Shown here: one piece after another, positions 52,545-60,725 of the stretch
Layout: each line of letters opens with the position of its first letter
Numbering within the stretch: the first letter of the stretch is position 1
Assembly: GCA_011773355.1 (NCBI GenBank)
Contig: WVXT01000082.1
Location: 2,404-63,128, forward strand
Origin: a bacterium
GTDB lineage: Bacteria > UBA6262 > WVXT01
Length of the DNA: 60,725 nucleotides
Reading direction: 5' to 3'
The notes under the pieces: model-generated
Database searches by the model: none
Seen by the model: only the letters and a program-made list of their open reading frames with translations
What the model was told of the DNA's origin: nothing
Made by a program: the position numbers and the translations under genes

Positions 52545-53525
52545 ATGGCCAAAAAAAGAATTTTAAGCGGAATGCGTCCCAGCGGAAAGTTGCATGTGGG
52601 ACATCTTGTGGGAGCACTCGCCAATTGGGCAGCACTGCAGGATGAATATGAATGTTTTTACATGGTAGCAGACTGGCATGCTCTAACGACAGAATACGAA
52701 GACCCTTCAGAGATTAAAACCAATATTAAAGAGATGGTTATTGATTGGGTATCTGCAGGTCTCGAGCCTAAAAAGTGTACCATGTTTGTACAGTCCCACG
52801 TTCTGGAGCACGCGGAACTACATCTTTTACTCTCTATGTTTATTCCTTTAAGCTGGCTGGAAAGGTGTCCCACTTATAAACAGCAACAACAGGAATTGAA
52901 GGATAAGAACCTTTCCACTTACGGGTTTTTGGGTTATCCTGTTCTGCAGGCAGCAGACATTTTGGTCTACAAAGCGGACGCTGTGCCTGTGGGTGAGGAC
53001 CAATTGCCCCATCTGGAACTGTGCCGGGAGATTGCCCGGCGCTTCAACTTCTTATATAAGAACATCTTCCCCGAGCCGCAGGCTCTTCTTACCAAGGTAC
53101 CAAAACTTTTGGGAACCGACGGCCGGAAGATGAGCAAGAGTTATAATAATTGCATTTTCCTATCCGACCCTCCGCAGGTTATTCGGGAAAAAGTAGGATC
53201 TATGATTACCGACCCTAGCCGGATTAGAGCTAACGACCCCGGACATCCCGACGTGTGCACAGTATATGACTTACATAAAATCTTTAGTTCCCCAAAAATA
53301 GATTCAATAGTTGCTGATTGTAAAAGCGGGAAAATAGGCTGCGTGGCCTGTAAGAAGATTTTGGGCGAAGCTCTAATAGAGAGATTGAAAGCGATACAGG
53401 CAAAGAGGAAAGATTTGGAAGCGAATCCAAAGGAGGTCACCAGGATCCTCGAGCAGGGGCGTCTCAGTGCTCAGAAGATTACCCAGGAGACCCTTAAGGG
53501 AGTGAGAGAAGCAATTGGATTATAA
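52545..53525 (+). CDS. trpS: Tryptophanyl-tRNA synthetase
   Basis: 326 residues, class Ic synthetase. SGKLHVGHLVGAL is the HIGH-like motif near residue 14, MVADWHALTTEYEDP, and LLGTDGRKMSKSYNN is the KMSKS motif. The length and layout are normal. An in-frame GTG/ATG option earlier (52521) exists, but ATG 52545 with GGAAGGGG upstream gives the family N-terminus. It starts 2 bases after the M50 stop; the M50-trpS-scpA-scpB order is common in bacteria. Confidence 0.96.
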   Translation: MAKKRILSGMRPSGKLHVGHLVGALANWAALQDEYECFYMVADWHALTTEYEDPSEIKTNIKEMVIDWVSAGLEPKKCTMFVQSHVLEHAELHLLLSMFIPLSWLERCPTYKQQQQELKDKNLSTYGFLGYPVLQAADILVYKADAVPVGEDQLPHLELCREIARRFNFLYKNIFPEPQALLTKVPKLLGTDGRKMSKSYNNCIFLSDPPQVIREKVGSMITDPSRIRANDPGHPDVCTVYDLHKIFSSPKIDSIVADCKSGKIGCVACKKILGEALIERLKAIQAKRKDLEANPKEVTRILEQGRLSAQKITQETLKGVREAIGL

Positions 53526-53526
53526 A

Positions 53527-54249
53527 ATGGATAGTGGGACGGATTACAAAGTGAGATTGGAGGTATTTGAAGGCCCGCTCGATTTATTGTTACACCTGGT
53601 CAAAAAAAACGAGCTGGATATCTTCAACATCCCCATAGCAGAGATTACAGCCGATTATTTAAACTACATAAAACTTTTCAGGAAACTTAACCTTAATTTT
53701 GCAGGAGAGTTTCTGGTAATGGCTTCTACGCTAATCCACATAAAATCGAGAATGTTACTTCCCTCCATAGAAACAGTTGAAGAGGAAGAGCTCGAGGATC
53801 CCCGGGCAGCATTGGCAGCGAGGCTTATGGAGTATGAGAAATTTAAAGAAGCAGCCAGTATATTGAAAGAGAGAGAGGCAATTCAAAGGGACATATACGG
53901 GCGTCTCCCTTTGATTCCTCAGGATGAAGACTATACGATCGAGGCTACACTTTTTGACCTTCTGGATGCCTTCCAGAAAGTAGTGTTTCGGGTCGAAAAA
54001 GAAGTACGGGAAATAATTCAAGAAGATATCAAGGTTGAAGACCGGATCCAGGAGATCATGAACCTTTTGGAAAATAAGAGATTTATCAATTTTGAGACCA
54101 TATTCTCTGGTCAGAGGACGAAAAGGCTTCTAATAGTTACCTTTTTAGCTCTTCTGGAGCTGATCCGGTTGAAAATGGTTTTTGCTCGCCAGGCAAGACC
54201 ATTTGGAGACATAAGGATATACAAGGCAAAACGGGAATTGGTAGCGTGA
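53527..54249 (+). CDS. scpA: Segregation and condensation protein A
   Basis: 240 residues. The kleisin-like ScpA of the bacterial SMC-ScpAB condensin complex. N-terminal LEVFEGPLDLLLHLVKKNELDI and the C-terminal wHTH (FLALLELIRLKMVFARQ) bracket a long charged middle. It binds SMC heads. TTG 53515 is also open and overlaps trpS; ATG 53527 matches the family start better. No smc gene is in the window. Confidence 0.94.
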   Translation: MDSGTDYKVRLEVFEGPLDLLLHLVKKNELDIFNIPIAEITADYLNYIKLFRKLNLNFAGEFLVMASTLIHIKSRMLLPSIETVEEEELEDPRAALAARLMEYEKFKEAASILKEREAIQRDIYGRLPLIPQDEDYTIEATLFDLLDAFQKVVFRVEKEVREIIQEDIKVEDRIQEIMNLLENKRFINFETIFSGQRTKRLLIVTFLALLELIRLKMVFARQARPFGDIRIYKAKRELVA

Positions 54250-54788
54250 GGACAATGGAAAAAGAAGAATTAAAAAGCATAATAGAGTGCCTCTTATTTT
54301 TCTCTGATAAACCATTGAGCATAGAAAAACTGGCTGAAATTATGGAAAACGACAACTTTGACCAGATAAAAGAGGCTGTTGAAGATTTGCAAAAAGAATA
54401 CGAGCTAAGAAATAGCGGGCTGCAAGTTCTGAACATTGCCCAGGGATATCAGATCTGTACCCGGGGCGAATTCTCCAGCTGGGTGAGGAAACTTTATAAA
54501 GCACAGACTACTTTTCAACTCTCGCTGCCCGCTCTGGAGACGCTCTCCATTATCGCTTACAAACAGCCGGTTACGCGGGGAGAAATAGAAAAAATAAGGG
54601 GAGTTGATACTTCCTATGTATTGAGGACACTTTTAGAAAAAAAACTGATTAGGATTTCAGGAAGGAAAAAACTACCAGGTCGACCAATTCTATATGCAAC
54701 GTCTCAGGACTTCCTGCGTTATTTTGGGTTAAAAGATTTATCCGAAATCCCCAGTCTGGAGGAGATAAAACCACCGGCAAGCGGATAG
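54246..54788 (+). CDS. scpB: Segregation and condensation protein B
   Basis: 180 residues, tandem winged-helix ScpB, dimeric partner of ScpA. Two wHTH units are seen (about 5-75 and 90-165), with LPALETLSIIAYKQPVTRGE and RGVDTSYVLRTLLEKKLI as signatures. GTG 54246 overlaps the scpA stop (GTGA) and ATG 54255 is the alternative. The tail ends KPPASG. Confidence 0.95.
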   Translation: MRTMEKEELKSIIECLLFFSDKPLSIEKLAEIMENDNFDQIKEAVEDLQKEYELRNSGLQVLNIAQGYQICTRGEFSSWVRKLYKAQTTFQLSLPALETLSIIAYKQPVTRGEIEKIRGVDTSYVLRTLLEKKLIRISGRKKLPGRPILYATSQDFLRYFGLKDLSEIPSLEEIKPPASG

Positions 54789-54806
54789 AAACGGGAGGAA
54801 GAATAG

Positions 54807-55871
54807 ATGGATTTAAAAAATTTAAGGGAAAAAATTGATAAAGTAGATAACCAGATTTTGAAATTGTTGAACGAGAGAACGAGAGCAGTGCGGGAAATAG
54901 CAAAACTGAAAGCAAAGGCGAAGCAGGAATTCTACGCTCCCCACAGGGAAAAGAAGATCGTAGAAACACTCCTCAAAAAGAACAAAGGGCCGCTTCCCAA
55001 TGAAGCATTGAGGGGGATCTTCCAGGAAATATTGAATGTTTCCCGGTCTATCCAGAAGAAATTGAGGGTAGCTTATCTGGGCCCCCCGGCTACTTTCACT
55101 CATTTAGCAGCAGTCAAAAATTTCGGGAAATATGCCGATTTCACTCCTGCCAAGAGTATAGCCGACGTTTTCTCCGAGGTGGAAAAAGGTCGCTCCGATT
55201 ATGGAGTGGTGCCCATTGAGAACTCGACTGAAGGGGTGATTAATCATACTCTGGATATGTTCGTTGCTTCGGAATTGAAGATTTGTTCTGAATTGCTTCT
55301 GGAAATTTCTCATAATCTTCTTTCCCGGGCGAGCGAGCTCAGGGAAATAAAGAGAATCTATTCTCATCCCCAGGCAATTGCTCAGTCCAGAAATTGGATT
55401 GAAGACAGCCTGCCCAATGCCGAGTTGGTGGAGACATCTTCCACTGCCAAGGCAGCGGAGATGGCAGAGAAAGACCCTGAAGGTGGAGCAATAGCTTCCC
55501 GGCTTGCAGCCTCCTTGTATGATCTAAGAATAATTGCCGAAGGCATTGAGGATAACGTGCAGAATTTTACCCGCTTCCTGGTTATAGGTAAAAGCTTCCC
55601 CGGAAAGAGTGGACAGGACAAAACTTCCATTCTTTTCTCCATAAAAGATAGAGTGGGGGCGCTTCACGATATGCTTATTCCTTTCCGGAAAAATAATATC
55701 AACCTGACGAAAATAGAATCCAGACCGACAAAGCTCCGGGCCTGGGAGTATATATTCTATGTTGATTTTGCGGGGCACGTTGAACAGGAAAACGTGAAAC
55801 GGGCTTTGCAGGAACTGGAAAAAGAATGTCTGTATGTTAAGATATTGGGCTCTTATCCGAGGAGCGAGTGA
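54807..55871 (+). CDS. pheA: Chorismate mutase / prephenate dehydratase (P-protein)
   Basis: 354 residues. AroQ-type chorismate mutase (about 1-85: LREKIDKVDNQILKLLNERT), prephenate dehydratase (about 90-270: VAYLGPPATFTHLAAVK, VVPIENSTEGVINHTLDMF), and an ACT domain (about 285-350: ILFSIKDRVGALHDML and the TKIESRP motif). It makes phenylpyruvate from chorismate and the ACT domain should give feedback control by phenylalanine. AAACGGGAGGAAGA precedes ATG 54807. Confidence 0.96.
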   Translation: MDLKNLREKIDKVDNQILKLLNERTRAVREIAKLKAKAKQEFYAPHREKKIVETLLKKNKGPLPNEALRGIFQEILNVSRSIQKKLRVAYLGPPATFTHLAAVKNFGKYADFTPAKSIADVFSEVEKGRSDYGVVPIENSTEGVINHTLDMFVASELKICSELLLEISHNLLSRASELREIKRIYSHPQAIAQSRNWIEDSLPNAELVETSSTAKAAEMAEKDPEGGAIASRLAASLYDLRIIAEGIEDNVQNFTRFLVIGKSFPGKSGQDKTSILFSIKDRVGALHDMLIPFRKNNINLTKIESRPTKLRAWEYIFYVDFAGHVEQENVKRALQELEKECLYVKILGSYPRSE

Positions 55872-55888
55872 TTTTGGAGGATACCTTA

Positions 55889-56986
55889 ATGATTGAAAAA
55901 CTTGTGAGAAAAAACGTATTAGATTTCCAACCTTATCTTCCTGGCAAGCCAATCGAGGAAGTGAAGAGAGAATTGGGCCTTACCAGAGTGGATAAACTGG
56001 CTTCCAATGAGAATCCTCTGGGCCCTTCTCCTCGGGCGGTCAGTGCCATGAAAAAGTTCCTCAATCGAGTGAACCTCTATCCGGATGGAAGCGGTTTCTA
56101 TTTAAAAAAGGTCTTAGCCACAAGGCTAAAGGTGAAGCTAGAAAATATTATCCTTGGTAGCGGAACGGATGAGATAATCGAAATCATCGGGAAAACTTTT
56201 CTTAACCCCACTGACGAAATCGTGGTCTCGAAGCATGCCTTCATTCGCTACGAGATGGCCGGAGAACTGATGGGTTGTCAGATTAAAAGAGTTCCCATGA
56301 AAAATTTCACCCATGACCTGGAGGCAATGAAGAAGGCAATAAATGAAACGACAAAAATAGTATTTATAGCCAACCCTAACAATCCCACAGGAACTTATGT
56401 CACAGAAGAGGAAGTAGCAAAATTTATGAATGGTCTGCCAGAAGAGATAATGGTGGTATTTGATGAAGCTTACCGGGAATACGTAACCAGAAAAGATTAT
56501 CCCCAGACTCTACCTTACGTTAAGCGAGGGCAGACGGTAATTGTGTTACGCACTTTTTCTAAGATTTACGGTCTGGCAGGTTTGCGCATTGGTTATGGGA
56601 TAGGGAAATCGGAATTGATTGGCTTTATGGAAAGGATTAGACCTCCGTTCAATACCAATTCGCTGGCTCAAATAGCAGCTCAGGCCAGCCTTTCCGATGA
56701 GAGTCACATTAAGCGCAGCCGTGAATTAGTTGACAAGGAAAGAAAATACCTGGAAGAGAATCTGGAGAAGATGGGCGTTGAATTCGTTCCCTCGGTGGCT
56801 AACCATATTCTACTCAAGGTAGGCAATGGAAAAGATGTGTTTGACAAACTGTTGAAAAAGGGAATAATTGTGAGAGCTATGGCTGAATACGATTTACCAG
56901 AATTTGTCAGGGTAACCATAGGTCTGCCCCAGCAGAACAGGCGCTTCATTAACGCCCTAAGGGAGGTTATGGACAAATGTTCCTAA
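55889..56986 (+). CDS. hisC: Histidinol-phosphate / aromatic aminotransferase
   Basis: 365 residues, fold type I PLP enzyme. [37 protein letters not shown], and [17 protein letters not shown] with the PLP Lys. HisC-type enzymes make histidinol phosphate and often also transaminate prephenate or arylpyruvates; its place in the aromatic block (pheA, aroF, tyrA) makes an aromatic role likely. GTG 55868 overlaps pheA, but ATG 55889 has GGAGG eight bases upstream and is used here. Confidence 0.9.
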   Translation: MIEKLVRKNVLDFQPYLPGKPIEEVKRELGLTRVDKLASNENPLGPSPRAVSAMKKFLNRVNLYPDGSGFYLKKVLATRLKVKLENIILGSGTDEIIEIIGKTFLNPTDEIVVSKHAFIRYEMAGELMGCQIKRVPMKNFTHDLEAMKKAINETTKIVFIANPNNPTGTYVTEEEVAKFMNGLPEEIMVVFDEAYREYVTRKDYPQTLPYVKRGQTVIVLRTFSKIYGLAGLRIGYGIGKSELIGFMERIRPPFNTNSLAQIAAQASLSDESHIKRSRELVDKERKYLEENLEKMGVEFVPSVANHILLKVGNGKDVFDKLLKKGIIVRAMAEYDLPEFVRVTIGLPQQNRRFINALREVMDKCS

Positions 56987-57990
56987 CACTGAAACCAGGG
57001 ACCACAAAGCAAGGGATTGAAGAGTTAGTCAAAAAGATAGAAGAGCTGGGATTTCGAGCCCATATTTCCAGGGGTGCTGAAAGAACAGTAATTGGAGTGA
57101 TTGGTGAGAATGCCATAGCTGCCCGAGAGGTGTTTGAAGGGTTCTTCACTGTGGAGTCGATTACTCCCATTTCTAAACCTTACAAGCTGGTTAGCAGGGA
57201 ATTTAAGAAAGAAGATACCGTTGTTGAAATTGGGAACGTGTCCATAGGCGGAAAAGATATAGTGGTTATGGCCGGACCCTGCTCCGTGGAGAAAGAAGAC
57301 CTCCTTCTTTCTATCGCCACTAGCGTGAAGAAAGCAGGAGCAAAAGTTCTTCGCGGAGGGGCTTTCAAACCGAGAACTTCTCCCTATTCTTTTCAGGGAT
57401 TGGGAGAGAGGGGACTTAAGTATTTAGCCAAAGCCAAAAAAGCAACGGGACTGTTGATAGTTACCGAGGCCATGAATATCGAACAGGTGGAGCTGGTCTC
57501 CCACTATGCAGATATAATTCAGATTGGAGCGCGCAATGTCCAGAATTTTGAGCTTTTAAAAGAAGCTGGTAAGAGTAAAAAGCCGATACTACTTAAGCGA
57601 GGTATAGCTACAACAATCGAAGAGTGGTTGATGTCTGCTGAATACATTGTTACCAATGGAAATTCAAACGTGATTCTTTGCGAACGGGGGATCAGAACTT
57701 TCGAAAGCGCCACCAGGTTTACCTTAGATTTAAACGCGATTCCGGCCATAAAATCCTGGAGCCATCTGCCGGTAATTGTAGACCCCTCGCACGGTACGGG
57801 AGTGCGCAATTTTGTGGGTTCGATGTCCAAAGCAGCCATTGCTTGCGGAGCCGATGGGCTGATTATAGAAGTACATTCCGACCCGGAACACGCTCTATCC
57901 GACGGAAGGCAGTCTCTCCTGCCAGAAAACTTTGCCAGCTTAATGCAGGAACTAAAGAAACTTGCCCGTACAATGGACAGAAACCTATAA
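56977..57990 (+). CDS. aroF: DAHP synthase (3-deoxy-7-phosphoheptulonate synthase)
   Basis: 337 residues. Residues 1-70 are a ferredoxin-like regulatory domain ([20 protein letters not shown]), then the TIM-barrel: [58 protein letters not shown] and [19 protein letters not shown]. This is the type I-beta class with fused N-terminal domain, as in Thermotoga. It condenses PEP and erythrose-4-phosphate as the first shikimate step. The ATG overlaps hisC by ten bases. Confidence 0.96.
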   Translation: MFLTLKPGTTKQGIEELVKKIEELGFRAHISRGAERTVIGVIGENAIAAREVFEGFFTVESITPISKPYKLVSREFKKEDTVVEIGNVSIGGKDIVVMAGPCSVEKEDLLLSIATSVKKAGAKVLRGGAFKPRTSPYSFQGLGERGLKYLAKAKKATGLLIVTEAMNIEQVELVSHYADIIQIGARNVQNFELLKEAGKSKKPILLKRGIATTIEEWLMSAEYIVTNGNSNVILCERGIRTFESATRFTLDLNAIPAIKSWSHLPVIVDPSHGTGVRNFVGSMSKAAIACGADGLIIEVHSDPEHALSDGRQSLLPENFASLMQELKKLARTMDRNL

Positions 57991-58029
57991 CAGAAAAAGT
58001 GACAAATCCCCCTTCTTAAGGAAAAAAAG

Positions 58030-58935
58030 ATGAAAAAGTACCTGTCTCCTTTTTTGTCCAAGGTGAGTATAATTGGCGTGGGTTTGATAGGGGGCTCTTT
58101 CGGTTTGGCTCTAAAAAAGAAGAGACTCGCCCGGCAAGTAGTAGGAATCGGTCGCCATATCCATAAGTTAAAAGAGGCGAAAAGACTGGGTGCTATCGAT
58201 ACCTACACTACGGATTTTGCAGGAGGGGTTGAAAATTCGGACATAGTTATGGTTGCCGCGCCTGTGGGCAAAATTCCTCTCATCATTAAAAGGATATTAC
58301 CTTATTTAAAAGACGGCTGCATTATAACCGATGTGGGCAGTACCAAGGAAAAGGTAGTTAAGAAAGTTCAGAAGATTATCTTGAAATCTTCTGGCAAGGA
58401 AAGAAAGCCGAAGGTCTCTTTCATCGGTGGTCACCCCATGGCGGGTTCAGAGAAGCAAGGTGTAAAAAGCGCCAGCGCCAATATTTTCTCAGGCACCACC
58501 TGCGTTCTGACTCCCACAGATAAGAGTGACGGGAAAGCGGTTAAAATAGTTGCATCCCTTTGGAAAATGGTAGGAGCGAGAGTTCTTATACTTAAACCTG
58601 AGGAACATGACTATCTCGTAGCTTACGTAAGCCACCTACCCCATGTGCTGGCGTCAACATTGGCCAGTCTTATGGGCAAAGTTCATAAGCAAGACCCTCG
58701 AGCGAGTCGAATCATTGCCGGAAGCATCTCAGATATGACCAGGATTGCTACCAGCAATCCTGAAATGTGGGCAGATATTTGTCTTTCTAATAGCAAGGCG
58801 ATTGCGGAAAGCGTCAACGTAATGACAAAACATCTGGAAAAATTCAGAAAGTCGATTGAAAAGAAAAGGAAAAGAGAACTTCAACACCTGTTTCATAACG
58901 GCAGACGGGCGAGGGAGAAACTAATCGAGTCGTAA
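58030..58935 (+). CDS. tyrA: Prephenate dehydrogenase
   Basis: 301 residues. NAD loop SIIGVGLIGGSFGLALKK near residue 13; GSTKEKVVKKVQ, IGGHPMAGSEKQGVKSA (substrate loop), HLPHVLASTLAS and the C-terminal helical dimer domain. It oxidises prephenate to 4-hydroxyphenylpyruvate for tyrosine. No C-terminal ACT domain. ATG 58030 follows AAGGAAAAAAAG. Confidence 0.95.
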   Translation: MKKYLSPFLSKVSIIGVGLIGGSFGLALKKKRLARQVVGIGRHIHKLKEAKRLGAIDTYTTDFAGGVENSDIVMVAAPVGKIPLIIKRILPYLKDGCIITDVGSTKEKVVKKVQKIILKSSGKERKPKVSFIGGHPMAGSEKQGVKSASANIFSGTTCVLTPTDKSDGKAVKIVASLWKMVGARVLILKPEEHDYLVAYVSHLPHVLASTLASLMGKVHKQDPRASRIIAGSISDMTRIATSNPEMWADICLSNSKAIAESVNVMTKHLEKFRKSIEKKRKRELQHLFHNGRRAREKLIES

Positions 58936-58937
58936 AT

Positions 58938-60224
58938 ATGAGGAATATAAAAGTAAAAAGAAAAGAATTAATTAAAGGAGAAATTTCTTTACCCGGAGAC
59001 AAATCTATTTCTCACCGCGCTATCATGATGGGTAGCATTGCCCGGGGAGAAACCAGAGTTAAGGGACTTTCAGATTGCGTTGACTGCCAAAACACATTAA
59101 ACGCTTTCCTTAAACTGGGAATAGAAATAGAAGAAGGCTATGAGGGAGAATTGACTATTCATGGGCGAGGATTGAAGGGATTGTCTTCGGTCAGAGAAGT
59201 TATAGATGTGGGCAATTCGGGAACTACGATGAGACTCCTCAGTGGAATTCTTGCCGGGCAGGATTTCTCTTGCACGATTACTGGTGATGAATCTCTCAAG
59301 AAGAGACCGATGAAAAGGATTATCCTTCCCTTGAGGGAGATGGGAGCAAAAATAAGTAGCCCTGATGACAACCATCCACCGATAACCATTGTGGGCCAGA
59401 AATTACATCCCATCGATTACCTTTCTCCTGTCGCCAGTGCCCAGGTGAAATCCTGTGTTCTTCTGGCAGGACTATACGCCCAGGGGAGGACTAGTCTTAC
59501 TGAGCCTTCGCTATCGAGAGACCATACTGAGCGCATGCTGAGATACTTAGGTGCTCCCATAGAAACCAAAGGAAGGACTATATTTATTGAAGGAGTCACG
59601 GAATTAGGAGCGAAGCCGATTACTGTTCCCGGAGATATCTCTTCAGCGGCATTCTTTATCATTGCCTGTCTTCTTTTACAGAATTCCCAAATTAGGATAA
59701 AGGGAGTGGGAGTCAATCCTACGCGCACGGGTATCTTAGATATCCTTAAGAATATGGGAGCCGAAATCGTAATTGAGAATGTCCGTGAGCTTTGCGGAGA
59801 GCCGGTAGCCGACCTTGTTGTGAACAGTAGCAGCCTGGCGGGTGTTGAAATAGGAGGCGAGCTGATACCCAGAATCATAGATGAAATACCTGTCCTGGCC
59901 GTGGCGGCAACGCAAGCTGAAGGTGTAACTGAAATCAGCGATGCTCGGGAATTGAGAGTAAAAGAGAGCGATCGCATAGGCAATGTGGTTTCCCAACTCT
60001 CCCGAATGGGAGCCTTGATTGAGGAAAAAGAGGACGGAATGGTGATTTCCGGAGGGAAGAGATTGGTAGGTACTTCGGTTAATAGCTATGGCGATCACCG
60101 TATGGCCATGGCACTAACCATTGCCGGGTTGATTGCTGACGGTGAGACTACCATAAACGACGTTGCCTGCATTAATACTTCTTTCCCTCACTTTATAGAT
60201 ATTCTTAATAAAATGGTACAATAG
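58938..60224 (+). CDS. aroA: 5-enolpyruvylshikimate-3-phosphate synthase
   Basis: 428 residues, EPSP synthase with two inside-out domains. LPGDKSISHRAIMMGSIA, VGNSGTTMRLLSGILAG, SLKKRPMKRIILPLREMGA, and LRVKESDRIGNVVSQLSRMG are present. The substrate-loop reads GNSGTTMR, where glyphosate-sensitive class I enzymes have GNAGTAMR; the S-T pair is seen in many class II enzymes. It starts 2 bases after tyrA. Confidence 0.97.
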   Translation: MRNIKVKRKELIKGEISLPGDKSISHRAIMMGSIARGETRVKGLSDCVDCQNTLNAFLKLGIEIEEGYEGELTIHGRGLKGLSSVREVIDVGNSGTTMRLLSGILAGQDFSCTITGDESLKKRPMKRIILPLREMGAKISSPDDNHPPITIVGQKLHPIDYLSPVASAQVKSCVLLAGLYAQGRTSLTEPSLSRDHTERMLRYLGAPIETKGRTIFIEGVTELGAKPITVPGDISSAAFFIIACLLLQNSQIRIKGVGVNPTRTGILDILKNMGAEIVIENVRELCGEPVADLVVNSSSLAGVEIGGELIPRIIDEIPVLAVAATQAEGVTEISDARELRVKESDRIGNVVSQLSRMGALIEEKEDGMVISGGKRLVGTSVNSYGDHRMAMALTIAGLIADGETTINDVACINTSFPHFIDILNKMVQ

Positions 60225-60239
60225 AGTGGTGGAAATCTG

Positions 60240-60725
60240 GTGAAGAGAAAAGCTGTCATTGCCATCGATGGGCCAGCAGGGGCAGGAAAGACCTCAATTG
60301 CCAAAATTGTCAGCAGGAAGTTGGGTTATAATTATATTGATACTGGCGCAATGTATAGGGCAATAAGCTGGAAAGCATTTAGAAAAAAGATAGATTTGAA
60401 AGCTAGAGAAGAATTAATTAACATGGTGAAGGATACCAGAATAGAGTTAATAAATAGGGCGGGAACGGCGAGGGTCCGTTTAGATGGAAAAGATGTCACC
60501 AATAAGATCAGGAGCAAAAGGGTAGCCGAAGGCGCTAGCGTTCTAGCCACAATCCCGGAGGTTAGGGAGGAGATGGTAAAAATTCAGAGGATACTCGGTT
60601 CTTCGGGTAGAATTGTAGTGGAGGGCAGGGATATAGGTACGGTAGTCTTTCCTGAGGCAGATTACAAATTCTACCTGGATGCGTCGATTAAAGAGAGGGC
60701 GTTAAGGAGATATAGGGAACTGAAA
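60240..60725 (+). CDS. cmk: Cytidylate kinase (partial, runs off the window)
   Basis: The first 162 codons of a CMP kinase: P-loop GPAGAGKTSIAK at residues 11-22, YIDTGAMYRAISW, VEGRDIGTVVFPEADYKFYLDA. It makes CDP from CMP. GTG 60240 is the start. aroA-cmk is a common neighbour pair (often followed by rpsA). The 3' part is outside the window. Confidence 0.95.
   Translation, partial: MKRKAVIAIDGPAGAGKTSIAKIVSRKLGYNYIDTGAMYRAISWKAFRKKIDLKAREELINMVKDTRIELINRAGTARVRLDGKDVTNKIRSKRVAEGASVLATIPEVREEMVKIQRILGSSGRIVVEGRDIGTVVFPEADYKFYLDASIKERALRRYRELK

Noticed and set aside
1-60725. CRISPR arrays, rRNA, tRNA, transposases or prophage genes
   Set aside because: No regular 25-40 base direct repeats with spacers, no rRNA or tRNA signatures, and no recognisable transposase, integrase of phage type, or capsid gene was seen.

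Overview
The window is a dense, almost wholly plus-strand run of core bacterial genes from a diderm (Gram-negative type) bacterium. LolA, RodZ, RseP, CdsA/PgsA/PgpA and UppS/UppP point to an outer membrane, peptidoglycan and periplasmic protein traffic. Base composition is moderate, TTG and GTG starts are common, genes often overlap by 4 to 50 bases, and small palindromic repeats sit in nearly every larger gap. The genes are bacterial, but the order and the accessory set (MoxR/DUF58/VWA/DUF4159/DUF4175-like operon, scpA-scpB-pheA-hisC-aroF-tyrA-aroA-cmk run, stand-alone GMP synthetase subunit) look more like an uncultured candidate phylum, for example an Omnitrophota- or Aerophobota-like lineage, than a model organism. 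That placement is inference. No gap above 300 bases lacks a gene; the largest gaps (about 155 to 240 bases) are filled by repeats and promoters.

Layout. 1-12431: end of topA, xerC, an unusual UBA-like membrane protein, the translation set rpsB-tsf-pyrH-frr, then uppS-cdsA-dxr-rseP-ispG (isoprenoid, phospholipid and membrane protease genes), radC and proS. 12447-19663: a promoter with a terminator hairpin just behind it, then nusA-infB-DUF503-rbfA-nrnA-truB-ribF. 19668-25282: a Rossmann-GAF-GGDEF signalling protein, rpsO, pnp, accB, a small winged-helix protein, uppP. 25332-32820: ftsK, lolA-like, rodZ, pgsA, pgpA, recA, a metallo-beta-lactamase fold hydrolase and xerD. 32918-43701: a strong promoter followed by a six-gene MoxR ATPase and VWA membrane-protein operon. 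43779-49248: an archaeal-type GMP synthetase subunit, a TPR metalloprotease, iron alcohol dehydrogenase, cupin, and DUF362-ferredoxin. 49387-60725: DHH-nucleotidyltransferase fusion, site-2 protease, trpS, scpA, scpB and an aromatic/histidine amino-acid block running into a truncated cmk.

How they work together. The first half couples translation (S2, EF-Ts, RRF, NusA, IF2, RbfA, TruB, S15, PNPase) with envelope lipid supply (UppS, UppP, CdsA, Dxr, IspG, PgsA, PgpA). The centre covers chromosome handling (FtsK, RecA, XerC/XerD, ScpA/ScpB). The end makes phenylalanine, tyrosine and their shikimate precursors.

The items most worth a second look are: three families of palindromic repeats, one with a conserved loop on covarying stems and several placed so that they supply or neighbour a Shine-Dalgarno site; truB, which has no ATG/GTG/TTG start upstream of its conserved first motif; the UBA-like tail-anchored protein beside rpsB-tsf; the MoxR-VWA-coiled-coil operon of unknown function; the split GMP synthetase; and the CBS-less DHH-nucleotidyltransferase fusion. 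No tRNA, rRNA, CRISPR array, transposase or prophage was seen.
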